64,000 nt of DNA, from the NCBI RefSeq assembly GCF_040361215.1, contig NZ_APND01000001.1, positions 62,001 through 126,000 of the forward strand. The letters run 5' to 3'. This stretch comes from Salinisphaera dokdonensis. Its GTDB lineage: Bacteria; Pseudomonadota; Gammaproteobacteria; Nevskiales; Salinisphaeraceae. Both the position numbers and the translations under genes were made by a program. The notes under the pieces were generated by a model. That model did no database searches. It saw only the letters and a program-made list of their open reading frames with translations, and had not been told where the DNA came from. Positions 1-8,007 of the stretch are shown piece by piece; the first letter of the stretch is position 1, and each line of letters opens with the position of its first letter.

Positions 1-549
1 TGAGCCTTCCGGGTCGTCGTCATAATCGTCATTCGGCTCACCCTCGTTGGCGACCAGCGCCCGCTGGCCGTCCGGCGTGAAGATGACCATATCGGGCAAT
101 GCGCCGACGGTGGCTTCGCCCAATTTCTCCAGCCCGGTGCCGGAATAGAACACGACCTTGCCCGGTGCCTGGGCATCCTCGGCCTCGATGGCGACTGCCA
201 CCGTGCCCTGGTACACCGCAACGCTGTTCGCGGCGGCGCCTTCGGTGGTGGCGTCGATCTGACCCAGTAACTGGATATTGGCTGGGTCGGCGATATCCAG
301 CACGTCGACCGTCTTGGCATCCGAATTGACCACGAAAAGCCGCTGGAGGCTGGCATCGTGGGCGACGATTTCGGCGGCGCCTTCGTCAAAGGCGAATGGG
401 TCGACCTGATAGCGACCCGCCTGCTGGATATGCAGGGCGGCCTGCGAACCGCTGTTGCCGTCGTTCGCGCTGTCGTTGTCATCATCACTGCATGCGGCCA
501 GACCCAGCACGCTCGCAGCAATCAAACTGCCGATCATTAGATTCTTCAT
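1..549 (-). CDS. Choice-of-anchor I-like beta-propeller lipoprotein (N-terminal part, cut by the window edge)
   Basis: Only the first 183 codons are inside the window; the reading frame stays open to base 1. The protein starts with a lipoprotein signal: a short hydrophobic stretch ending in LGLAAC at residues 15-20, followed by Ser and then acidic residues, which fits outer-membrane sorting. After an Asp/Asn-rich linker, the sequence has propeller-like repeats ('FVVNSDAKTVDVLDIADP', 'NSVAVYQGTVAVAIE'). The motif VANEGEPNDDYDDDPEGS near residue 165 is one I associate with choice-of-anchor I proteins, which are sometimes annotated as alkaline-phosphatase-like. The start ATG follows an AGGG. A terminator lies directly upstream, between this gene and the Pho-box-controlled porin, so expression probably depends on read-through. 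The family call is by recall; the enzymatic role is unknown. Confidence 0.7.
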   Translation of the reverse strand, partial: MKNLMIGSLIAASVLGLAACSDDDNDSANDGNSGSQAALHIQQAGRYQVDPFAFDEGAAEIVAHDASLQRLFVVNSDAKTVDVLDIADPANIQLLGQIDATTEGAAANSVAVYQGTVAVAIEAEDAQAPGKVVFYSGTGLEKLGEATVGALPDMVIFTPDGQRALVANEGEPNDDYDDDPEGS

Positions 550-564
550 GAAAACCCTCGTACC

Positions 565-593
565 AAAAAAAGACCCCGGCCGAGGCCGGGGTC
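565..593 (-). terminator. Rho-independent terminator between the porin and the lipoprotein
   Basis: On the minus strand an 8-bp GC stem (572-579 with 586-593), extendable by two C-G pairs to a tiny loop, is followed at once by seven Ts (571-565). It lies 44 nt past the porin stop and only about 15 nt before the lipoprotein ATG. It therefore ends most porin transcripts and probably sets a low read-through level for the downstream gene. Confidence 0.85.
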
Positions 594-636
594 ACGATTG
601 GGGGAGCAATCCGTCTTCTTCTTCTCAGGGGCGCTG

Positions 637-1845
637 TTACAGGACCTGCTGGAACTGCAGGAACAGCGTGTTCTGATCACCACCGATGTTGGACGGCGTT
701 TCGACCTGGCCGTTGGCATCGTTCGTGTAAAGCACGTCACGACCCATTTCGTAGGTCAGCTGGATCTTGGCGTTGTGCTTGTTGAAGAAGTAGTTCAGAC
801 CGGCGGAATAACGCTTGTCCATATCGTCGTAGTTCTCGCCATTGGCGAAGAACCCGTCATCCGGATCGAGCGCGGAGAAACCGGCAACGAACTCGAGCTT
901 GCTCGGCACGATCATGTAACCCGCCTTCACGAGGTAGGTCGAGAACTGGGCGTCGCCGTCTTCGTTGACCACACCCGTGGCCGCGTCGGCACCGTCGATG
1001 GTGTCGGCGTCGAAGTACTGCACACCGGCATCCATCGAGAAGTAGCCCGAACGGAAGGCCGCGTCCACGCCGTAGCCGTTGACGCTGTCGAACTGGTTCT
1101 GGATGTCGCCTTCGCTGATATCGTCGTCGTTGGCCCAGGTGAAGGCGTTCAGGCCGAGACCGAACTTGGTGTCTTCACCGAAAGCGCCCTGGGCAAGCTT
1201 GAACGCGCCCATCGGGGTGATGTCGATACGACCTGCCACCATGTTGCCGAAGTACTCGGCGTCGGAGCTCACGCGGGATTCAAAATCGATCTTGGAGAAG
1301 CTCGGGTCGATACCGGCCTGGTAGGCACCGATGGAGCCCTGGACCATGTCGTTGTCGTTGAGGTTGTAGGTTACGCCCATCTGGCGATCCGGCACGCCGA
1401 AGTTGTTGTCACCGACCACCGTGCGCTCGACGAACTGCTGACGCTTGGAAGAAGTCAGCAACTCACGCGAGAACGGCACTTTGGCGTTACCGACCGTGAT
1501 GTTGCCCATCGGCAGGCCGGAATAGTTGATGAAGGCGTCCTTGACTTCCGGATCGTCGGACGTGTCGCCGAAATCGACCTGCCAGATACCGTAGATGTTC
1601 TCGGTAACGGTGCCTTCGATATAGAAGCGCATGCGGCGCAGGAAAAAGTCGTCGCCGGAATCGCTGCCGTCGGCGCCTTCGTTGTCGCCGTCGACAAGCC
1701 GATACTGCGGCTGCAGCCGACCACCGATCTCGAGGGACTTGTCCCCCTCTTCATATAGCGTGATGCCGGCAGATGCGAACATCGGCATCGCCGTCATCGC
1801 CACACCTGCAAGCACGCCCCCGGCGCGCAATTGAAAACGGTTCAT
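637..1845 (-). CDS. OprP/OprO-family phosphate-selective porin
   Basis: This 402-residue protein begins with a classical Sec signal peptide (MNRFQLRAGG...MFASAG, cleavage near residue 26). It continues as alternating amphipathic beta-strands typical of a 16-stranded outer-membrane barrel. The early motif LEIGGRLQPQYRL, the Asp/Gly-rich loops and the C-terminal strand ending in FLQFQQVL are characteristic of the Porin_O_P family, which takes up phosphate or polyphosphate across the outer membrane. The ATG has AGGGAGAC about 7 nt upstream. A tandem Pho box lies 59 bp before the start codon, directly behind phoR. This makes phosphate uptake the most likely role, although substrate preference (phosphate versus pyrophosphate or polyphosphate) cannot be read from the sequence. 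Confidence 0.9.
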   Translation of the reverse strand: MNRFQLRAGGVLAGVAMTAMPMFASAGITLYEEGDKSLEIGGRLQPQYRLVDGDNEGADGSDSGDDFFLRRMRFYIEGTVTENIYGIWQVDFGDTSDDPEVKDAFINYSGLPMGNITVGNAKVPFSRELLTSSKRQQFVERTVVGDNNFGVPDRQMGVTYNLNDNDMVQGSIGAYQAGIDPSFSKIDFESRVSSDAEYFGNMVAGRIDITPMGAFKLAQGAFGEDTKFGLGLNAFTWANDDDISEGDIQNQFDSVNGYGVDAAFRSGYFSMDAGVQYFDADTIDGADAATGVVNEDGDAQFSTYLVKAGYMIVPSKLEFVAGFSALDPDDGFFANGENYDDMDKRYSAGLNYFFNKHNAKIQLTYEMGRDVLYTNDANGQVETPSNIGGDQNTLFLQFQQVL

Positions 1846-1903
1846 CAGTAGTGTCTCCCTGTAAATGTCTCGGCTTGGTCAGCCGCGGAAGAAACTACCG
1901 GAG

Positions 1904-1947
1904 CGATATGACAGCTATGTAACCGTAATATGACGCTTCCATGACAG
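1904..1947 (-). promoter_or_regulatory. Tandem Pho box (four 11-bp PhoB half-units) driving the porin
   Basis: Read on the minus strand, heptamers CTGTCAT (1947-1941), GCGTCAT (1936-1930), CGGTTAC (1925-1919) and CTGTCAT (1914-1908) recur at exact 11-bp intervals, each with a 4-bp spacer that is AT-rich in units 2-4. This is the layout of two consecutive PhoB sites (consensus CTGTCAT plus 4 bp plus CTGTCAY). Units 1, 2 and 4 match well and unit 3 is poor. The array sits between the phoR stop (1980) and the porin ATG (1845). TAGTTT at 1897-1892 is a possible -10 element. No good -35 is visible, as expected for an activator-dependent Pho promoter. Confidence 0.88.
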
Positions 1948-1979
1948 CCCGAACGCGCTCATGCCGCGCTTGGCAAATG

Positions 1980-3311
1980 TCAGGCCGCGCGACGGTCCAG
2001 CGCGCGTTGGGCCGGGAATCGACAGGTGAACGTCGAGCCTTCGCCGGGCGTGCTGGCAATGTCGAGCTCCCCTTCGTGATGTTCCAGGCAGTGCTTGACG
2101 ATAGCCAGCCCCAGCCCGGTACCGCCGCTGCTCGACTTGCGCCCGGGATCCACCCGATAGAAGCGCTCCGTCAGGCGGGGAATATGCTCTGCTTCGATAC
2201 CGGGACCGGTATCTGCGACCGCAAAACACGCCGCGTCGTCTTCACGCCACCAGCGCACATGAATGCTGCCCTCGTCGGGCGTATAGCGCACCGCATTGGA
2301 CAGCAGATTGGAGAACACGCTCTCCAGTTCGCCCGGACGTCCGAAAAGACCCAGCTCGGCTTCCGTATCGATCGTGATCTGCTGCGTCGCGCCCGCCGTG
2401 GTGCGCCGCATATCCTCGACCAACGAACCGATCATGGTGGGGACATCCACATGTTCTTGGCGCTGCTGCAGCCCCTCACCTTCGAGACGCGCGAGCTTGA
2501 GCAGGCTTTCGATAATCCGGTTCATGCGCCGCGACTGCTCACCCATCTCGCGGATCGGCGCGTGCCAGCTTTCGAGCGCGCCGGCCTCGACGGCCTCTTC
2601 CTCCATCATCTCCAGGTACCCACGCAACACGGTCAGCGGCGTGCGCAGTTCATGTGAGGCGTTGGCAACGAAGTCGCGGCGTGTGTGTTCGAGGCGTTTC
2701 TGTTCGCTGATATCTCGAGCGATCATCAAACGCTGGTTATTGCCGTAGGGAATGAGCCGCAAAAGAACGGTGTCGTCCTCATTCACCGGCGAAGGAATCT
2801 CGAGCTCGCCGATCTCCGTATCGCTGGCGAGATAACCCGACACCTTCGGGTGGCGCAACAGATTGGCCAATCGCTGGCCCAGGTCTTGCGGGCTACGCAG
2901 CGCGATTAGCGCGCCGGCGGCATCGTTGAACCAGACGATACGGCCTTGGGAGTCGAGCACCACGGCGCCGTCCGGCAAGGCTGCAGTCGACGCCTGGAAT
3001 TCATGGACGATGCTCTTCAGGCGCTTCTTGCGCTTGCGATTGCGCTGCTTGAGGCGATAAAGCTCGGTGTAGATTTCCTGCCAGGCGCCGAACCCGTCCG
3101 AGGGTTCGATGCGATCCGAAAGCAGCCAGCGGTGAAGCTGGTAGGCGTAGATCAGCTGCATGCCCAGATAGGCACACACCCCGAGCAAGAGAGCCACGAG
3201 GACATAGCCCACCGTGAGCCCGAGCACCGCGCACAGCGCCAGCCACAGCACGATGATCATGCACTCGCGTCGCCATACCCGCACCGCGCTGACAGACGGC
3301 ATGCCGCTCAT
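1980..3311 (-). CDS. phoR: Phosphate-regulon sensor histidine kinase PhoR
   Basis: PhoR is the inner-membrane kinase that phosphorylates PhoB during phosphate limitation. The 443-residue product has one or two N-terminal hydrophobic segments (residues 18-50) and a basic linker. A PAS domain follows (about 105-200, 'ALPDGAVVLDSQGRIVWFND'), then a HisKA domain with ASHELRTPLTVL (phospho-acceptor His220). The ATP-binding domain has the N box (LSNAVRYT), DTGPGI and GGTGLGLAIVKH. The gene lies 27 nt downstream of phoB on the same strand, so the two form the usual phoBR operon. The ATG at 3311 has no strong ribosome-binding site; starts at residue 4 or 18 are possible. No pst or phoU genes are in the window. 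Confidence 0.95.
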   Translation of the reverse strand: MSGMPSVSAVRVWRRECMIIVLWLALCAVLGLTVGYVLVALLLGVCAYLGMQLIYAYQLHRWLLSDRIEPSDGFGAWQEIYTELYRLKQRNRKRKKRLKSIVHEFQASTAALPDGAVVLDSQGRIVWFNDAAGALIALRSPQDLGQRLANLLRHPKVSGYLASDTEIGELEIPSPVNEDDTVLLRLIPYGNNQRLMIARDISEQKRLEHTRRDFVANASHELRTPLTVLRGYLEMMEEEAVEAGALESWHAPIREMGEQSRRMNRIIESLLKLARLEGEGLQQRQEHVDVPTMIGSLVEDMRRTTAGATQQITIDTEAELGLFGRPGELESVFSNLLSNAVRYTPDEGSIHVRWWREDDAACFAVADTGPGIEAEHIPRLTERFYRVDPGRKSSSGGTGLGLAIVKHCLEHHEGELDIASTPGEGSTFTCRFPAQRALDRRAA

Positions 3312-3338
3312 GGCGCAATCACCGCACTGGGGAGGCGG

Positions 3339-4049
3339 CTAAACCGCCTTGCTCGAAAAACGATAGCCGCTGCCTCGCACGGTCTGTATGAAATGATCGA
3401 AACCGAACGGCGCGAGGGCCTTGCGCAGCCGACGGATATGCACGTCCACCGTACGTTCCTCGACGAACACATTCTGGCCCCAGACGCGGTCGAGCATCTG
3501 CTCGCGCGAGTAGACGCGCTCCGGATTGCTCATGAAAAAACGCAGCAACCGATACTCGGTCGGCCCAAGCTTGACCGGCGCGTCGCCGGCCGCCACGCGC
3601 TGGCTGGCAGCATCGAGCGTGAGACCGTCCAGCTCCAGCGTTTCGTCCTCGCCGCCCGGCAGGCTGCGCCGCAGCACCGCACGCACGCGCGCGACCAGTT
3701 CGGAGGAGGAAAACGGCTTGGTGACATAGTCGTCCGCGCCGAGGTTGAGCCCGCGTACCCGGTCGTCGGCATCCACCCGCGCAGTCACCATGATGATGGC
3801 GAGATCAGCGGTGAGCTCGTCGCGGCGCAGTTCGCGTGCGAACTCGGCGCCGGAGACACCCGGCAGCATCCAGTCCAGCAGCACCAGGTCGGGCCGGCGC
3901 TCGGCGATTGCGAGCCGCGCCTCCTGGGCATCCTCGGCCTCGCTTACGGTGAAATCCGAGCGCTCGAGCGCGAACCGAATCATGTCGCGAATCGGCCCTT
4001 CGTCCTCGACGATCAGAACATGCTTGTGCTGCATTACGTTGGGTCTCAT
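3339..4049 (-). CDS. phoB: Phosphate-regulon response regulator PhoB
   Basis: This OmpR-family transcription factor activates Pho-regulon promoters when phosphorylated by PhoR. The N-terminal receiver domain has the acidic pair in VLIVEDEG, the phospho-acceptor Asp in DLVLLDWMLPG (Asp59, or Asp54 if counted from the second Met), the Thr in VTARVD and Lys in YVTKPF. A winged-helix DNA-binding domain follows (LGPTEYRLLRFFMSNPERVYSREQ region and TVDVHIRRLRKAL). Starting at the second ATG (4034) puts the Asp at 54, as in E. coli, so the true start may be there. Neither start has a clear ribosome-binding site. A Pho box upstream indicates autoregulation. Confidence 0.96.
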   Translation of the reverse strand: MRPNVMQHKHVLIVEDEGPIRDMIRFALERSDFTVSEAEDAQEARLAIAERRPDLVLLDWMLPGVSGAEFARELRRDELTADLAIIMVTARVDADDRVRGLNLGADDYVTKPFSSSELVARVRAVLRRSLPGGEDETLELDGLTLDAASQRVAAGDAPVKLGPTEYRLLRFFMSNPERVYSREQMLDRVWGQNVFVEERTVDVHIRRLRKALAPFGFDHFIQTVRGSGYRFSSKAV

Positions 4050-4083
4050 GGGGACTATGACGCCGTAACGCTAGGCACTCGAT

Positions 4084-4101
4084 ATTACAACAATATGACA
4101 A
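4084..4101 (-). promoter_or_regulatory. Pho box upstream of phoB
   Basis: Minus-strand TTGTCAT (4101-4095) and TTGTAAT (4090-4084) are separated by ATTG, giving two half-sites at 11-bp phase. This is close to the 18-bp Pho box consensus. It lies 35 bp before the phoB ATG in the 79-bp gap after pepN, which fits positive autoregulation of phoBR. A clear -10 is not evident. Confidence 0.8.
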
Positions 4102-4128
4102 CGCGAAGGCCGCGCCGCGACGGGCTTT

Positions 4129-6747
4129 TTACGCTGCAGCCCCACTTCGCTCGAGGCCCGCGTCGACGATCTCGCGCGTGTTGTCCGACAGCTCGGCTGC
4201 GCTCAGGCGTTCGAGCGCCGCGTACATGCCATCCGCCTGAGACGCCACATGGCGTCGCCACGGCGCGAGAATGCCGGCAAGCGCGGCCGCCAACTGCGGA
4301 TTGAGCGCGTCCAGACGCAGGATTTCGTCGGCGACGAGCGCATGTCCCGCGCCGTCGGCACGGTGGAAACCCGGGCGGTTACCGCGGGCAAAGCCGCCGA
4401 GCAGCGCACGGATACGGTTCGGGTTGGTGAAGTCGAAGCGCTCGTCCGCGAGCAGTGTGCGTACCCGTTCGACGCTGTCGTCACGTCGGGTCATTGCCTG
4501 CAGGCGCAGCCATTTGTCCATGACCAGCGGGTAATCCGCCCAGACCTGAGCAAAGTCGTCGAGCACGCGATCGCGCTCGGGATCATCCATATCGCGCAGC
4601 GTTTCCAGCGCGGCCATGCGATCGGTCATGTTGTCGGCCGCGTCGTAGAGCGAGGCGGCGCGCGCCGCGATACCCGGCGCGTCGATTGCAGCCAGATAAT
4701 CCAGCGCCAGCGCGAACACGCGCCGGCGGCCGGCTTCTTCGACGTTGAACGCGTAGGCATCGCGCGCCGCGTGATCGTCGGCGAGTGATTCGAACCGCGC
4801 AGCGAAGCGGTGGGCGATCGCCTGCTTGAGCGCGGTACGCGCTGCGTCGATCGCGAACACGTCGATCGCATCGAACTGTTCGCCGATCATGGCCTCGCTG
4901 GGCAGGGTCAGCATCTCGGCCAGCAGCTCGCGATCCTGGGGCGGGTCGTCGAGCAGTGTCGCGATCGCATCGAACAACAGGCCCGGCGCCTCGACCGGCG
5001 CTGCGCTTTCGCGACGCGCGGCCACGTCCGCGACCAGTGTCTTCAGATACAGCGCCTGGGCCGCGTCCCAGCGGCAGACCGGATCGCTGTCATGAGCCAT
5101 CAACCGGGCCAGTGCGGCATCACTCTGCTCATATTCCAGCCGCACGGGCGCGGTGAAACCACGCAGCGCCGAGACCGTCGGTTCGGTACTGAAGCCGTCG
5201 AACGTCCACGTCTGCTGGGTTTCGGTCAGACGCAGCACCTCGGGTTCACGGGCGGGTTGGCCCTCGCCGTCGAACAGCGCGATCTCAACCGGGATATCGA
5301 AATCCACCTTGTCGCTTTGCCCAGGCGTGGCCGGCGTGTGCTGTGACAGCGTGAGTGCAAGCTGGCCGTCGTCGAAAGACGTCGCGACACGCACCCGCGG
5401 CGTACCGGCCTGGGCATACCAGCGCCGGAACTGACCCAGGTCGAGCCCCGTGGATTCTTCCATCGCGACCGCGAAGTCCTCGATCGTGACCGCCTGGCCG
5501 TCGTGCTTGTCCAGGTAATGACACACCGCCTCGATGAAGGCATCGCGGCCCGCCATCTGGGCGATCATGTGGATCACCTCGGCGCCCTTCTCGTACACCG
5601 TGATGGTGTAGAAATTGTTCATTTCCACATAGGATTCCGGGCGGACCGGATGGGCGCGCGGGCCGCCGTCCTCGGGGAACTGGATCTCGCGCATGGTGCG
5701 CACCTGGCGGATGCGCGTCACGCCCGGTGAACCCTGGTCTATCGCGAACTGGTGCTCGCGATACACCGTCAGCCCTTCCTTGAGCGACAGCTGGAACCAG
5801 TCGCGGCAGGTCACGCGGTTGCCAGTGTAGTTATGGAAATACTCGTGGGCGACAACGTCGCGCACCAGCGCGAAGTCGGCGTCGGTAGCGGTATCCGCGC
5901 GCGCGAAGATACAGGCCGTGTTAAACACGTTGAGGCCCTTGTTCTCCATCGCGCCCATGTTGAAGCTGCCGACCGCGACGGTGACATAACTGTCGAGATC
6001 GTATTCCAGCCCGTAGGTGTCCTCGTCCCAGGCCATGGCCTGTTTGAGCGACGCCATGGCGTGATCGCACTGATCCTCGTTGCCGTGTTCCGTATACAGG
6101 CGCAGGTCCACGTTGCGGCCGGAGCCCGTGGTGTAGCTGTCGCGGATCATGCCCAGATCGCCGGCCACGATCGCGAACAGATAGCAGGGCTTGTCGAACG
6201 GGTCTTCGAAGACCGCGTAATGGCGCCCGCCATCTAGCGCGCCCGAGTCCACGCAGTTTCCGTTGGCTAGCAGGACGGGATAGCGCTTGGCATCGGCGCT
6301 GATGCGTGTCGTGTAACGCGCCATCACGTCCGGGCGATCCGGAAAATAGGTGATGCGCGAAAAGCCGTTCGCCTCGCACTGGCTGCACAGGATATCGCCG
6401 GAGCGATAAAAGCCTTCCAGCGACAGGTTGTGCTCGGGGTCGATGCTGTTCTCGATCGTGAGCGTGAACTGCTCCGGCGGGTTGTTGATCAGCAACGCAT
6501 CGTCGCGGAGCTCGTATTCGTTCTCGGCCAGTTCGCGGTCGTCGATCGCGACCGAGACCAATCGCATCTCGCGCCCGTCGAGCTGCCATTGCTGCGTGGC
6601 CGTGCTTTCGGGATTGCGACGCACGGCATAGACGGCACGAACCGTCGTATGGTCATCGCGAATATCGAAATCGAGATCCACGGTGTCGACGAGATAGGCC
6701 GGCACGGCGTAGTCGGCGCGGTACTTGCGCTGCGGGTTGCCGCTCAT
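4129..6747 (-). CDS. pepN: Aminopeptidase N (M1 family)
   Basis: PepN is a zinc-dependent cytosolic aminopeptidase that removes N-terminal residues from peptides in the last steps of protein turnover. The 872-residue length matches the E. coli-type enzyme (about 870). The N-terminal saddle is followed by the substrate-anchoring motif GAMEN (265-269) and the zinc-binding HEYFH (301-305), with the third ligand Glu324 in SLKEGLT. The C-terminal half is helical, as in the DUF3458 ARM-repeat region. The gene is preceded by AAGGCAG and is followed after 79 bp by the phoB promoter. It is probably monocistronic, with the FabH-like gene 42 nt upstream on the same strand. Confidence 0.96.
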   Translation of the reverse strand: MSGNPQRKYRADYAVPAYLVDTVDLDFDIRDDHTTVRAVYAVRRNPESTATQQWQLDGREMRLVSVAIDDRELAENEYELRDDALLINNPPEQFTLTIENSIDPEHNLSLEGFYRSGDILCSQCEANGFSRITYFPDRPDVMARYTTRISADAKRYPVLLANGNCVDSGALDGGRHYAVFEDPFDKPCYLFAIVAGDLGMIRDSYTTGSGRNVDLRLYTEHGNEDQCDHAMASLKQAMAWDEDTYGLEYDLDSYVTVAVGSFNMGAMENKGLNVFNTACIFARADTATDADFALVRDVVAHEYFHNYTGNRVTCRDWFQLSLKEGLTVYREHQFAIDQGSPGVTRIRQVRTMREIQFPEDGGPRAHPVRPESYVEMNNFYTITVYEKGAEVIHMIAQMAGRDAFIEAVCHYLDKHDGQAVTIEDFAVAMEESTGLDLGQFRRWYAQAGTPRVRVATSFDDGQLALTLSQHTPATPGQSDKVDFDIPVEIALFDGEGQPAREPEVLRLTETQQTWTFDGFSTEPTVSALRGFTAPVRLEYEQSDAALARLMAHDSDPVCRWDAAQALYLKTLVADVAARRESAAPVEAPGLLFDAIATLLDDPPQDRELLAEMLTLPSEAMIGEQFDAIDVFAIDAARTALKQAIAHRFAARFESLADDHAARDAYAFNVEEAGRRRVFALALDYLAAIDAPGIAARAASLYDAADNMTDRMAALETLRDMDDPERDRVLDDFAQVWADYPLVMDKWLRLQAMTRRDDSVERVRTLLADERFDFTNPNRIRALLGGFARGNRPGFHRADGAGHALVADEILRLDALNPQLAAALAGILAPWRRHVASQADGMYAALERLSAAELSDNTREIVDAGLERSGAAA

Positions 6748-6789
6748 AAGGTCACTGCCTTGCGAAAACGAGGAATGTTGGCGCGAGCT

Positions 6790-7911
6790 TTAGCGTTTGC
6801 GGGTCACGACGCTGCCTGCCGAATAGCCGGCACCGAAGCCGCATAGCACGCCGATATCGCCGGACTTCAGATCGTCCGAGAACTTGTGGAACACGATAAC
6901 CGGCGAAGCAGAGCTGGTGTTGCCGTATTCGGCCAATACCGACGGCATTTCCTCGGCTTCGGCTTCGCGGCCCAGCACGCGCTTGCTGATCAGCGTGTTC
7001 ATGTTGATGTTGGCCTGGTGCAGCCACAGTCGCTTGATGTCGGCGGCAGTCAGGTCGAGCTCGTTGGCGTGCTCGACGATCATCTCGGCGACCATCGGGG
7101 CGACTTCCTTGAACACGCGACGGCCGTTCTGCACGAACAGCTTGTCGGCATTCGAGCGCTCTTCGGACTCGGTGCGGTTCAGAAAGCCGAAGTTGTTGCG
7201 GATGTTGTTGGAAAACTCGGTCTTGAGCTTGGTGCCCAGCACGTCGAAGCCCTTGCCCTCTTCCACGTCATCAGCGTGTTCGATGAGTGCTGCGGTGCAG
7301 ACATCACCGAAGATGAAATGGCTGTCGCGATCGCGGAAGTTCAGATGCGCCGAACAGATCTCCGGGTTGACCATCAGCACCGTGCGAGCACTGCCGCTCT
7401 TGATCATGTCGGCGGCGGTCTGAATGCCGAACGCCGCAGAGGCACAGGCCACATTGATATCGAAACCGAAGCGCCCCGCGCCGAGATACTTCTGCACCTC
7501 GACGGCCAGCGCCGGGTACGGGCGCGGCAGGTTGGAACAGGCCACGATCACGGCATCGACATCCTCGGGCCGCTTGCCCGCGCGCTCCAGGCAGGGCTCG
7601 ATGGCGGCGATCGCCATCTCGCACTGCAGCGACTGCTCGTCGTTGCCGCGGGTGCGCGTCCAGGGGTGCATGACCTCGGGATCGAGAATGCCCTTCTTGT
7701 CGACAACGTAGCGGCTCTTGATGCCGGACGCCTTGTAGATGAAGTCGGCGTTCGACGGCGTCAACGCTTCGACATCGCCCGCTTCGATCGCCTTAGCGTT
7801 ATCGCGATTGAAGTTCTCGACATAAGCATTGAAGGCGGTGACCAGCTCCTCGTTGGAAACCGATTCCGGCGGCGTGTAGAGCCCGGAGGCCGATATGACG
7901 ACGTTGTTCAC
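6790..7911 (-). CDS. Beta-ketoacyl-ACP synthase III (FabH-like, FabH2 type)
   Basis: This 373-residue thiolase-fold condensing enzyme keeps the KAS III triad: Cys156 (VACASAAF), His298 (WLHQAN) and Asn331 (YGNTSSAS). A C-terminal glycine-rich GFGAGYSAGS is also present. It is longer than E. coli FabH (317), mainly through an N-terminal insertion (AFNAYVENFNRDNAKAIEAG). By recall that insertion resembles Pseudomonas FabH2 (PA3286), which condenses medium-chain acyl-CoA with malonyl-ACP. I chose a GTG start because GGAAGGGG lies 8 nt upstream. An in-frame ATG 45 bp earlier lacks such a site and adds a non-homologous tail. The physiological substrate is inferred, not shown. Confidence 0.85.
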   Translation of the reverse strand: MNNVVISASGLYTPPESVSNEELVTAFNAYVENFNRDNAKAIEAGDVEALTPSNADFIYKASGIKSRYVVDKKGILDPEVMHPWTRTRGNDEQSLQCEMAIAAIEPCLERAGKRPEDVDAVIVACSNLPRPYPALAVEVQKYLGAGRFGFDINVACASAAFGIQTAADMIKSGSARTVLMVNPEICSAHLNFRDRDSHFIFGDVCTAALIEHADDVEEGKGFDVLGTKLKTEFSNNIRNNFGFLNRTESEERSNADKLFVQNGRRVFKEVAPMVAEMIVEHANELDLTAADIKRLWLHQANINMNTLISKRVLGREAEAEEMPSVLAEYGNTSSASPVIVFHKFSDDLKSGDIGVLCGFGAGYSAGSVVTRKR

Positions 7912-8007
7912 CTGTATTCCCCTTCCATGAGCGACAAAGCGAGATATGGGCGGCATTCTCGCGCGCGAACGGTCCCGTCACAACCACGCGCCATGGCGAA
8001 CGCCTGA

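Noticed and set aside
598..1758. A 386-codon plus-strand frame opposite the porin
   Set aside because: The minus-strand porin has a signal peptide, ribosome-binding site and Pho box. The antisense translation is Val/Gly/Glu-rich shadow sequence.
2946..4304. A 452-codon plus-strand frame opposite phoR and phoB
   Set aside because: It crosses the phoB promoter and two clear minus-strand genes and shows no recognisable family.
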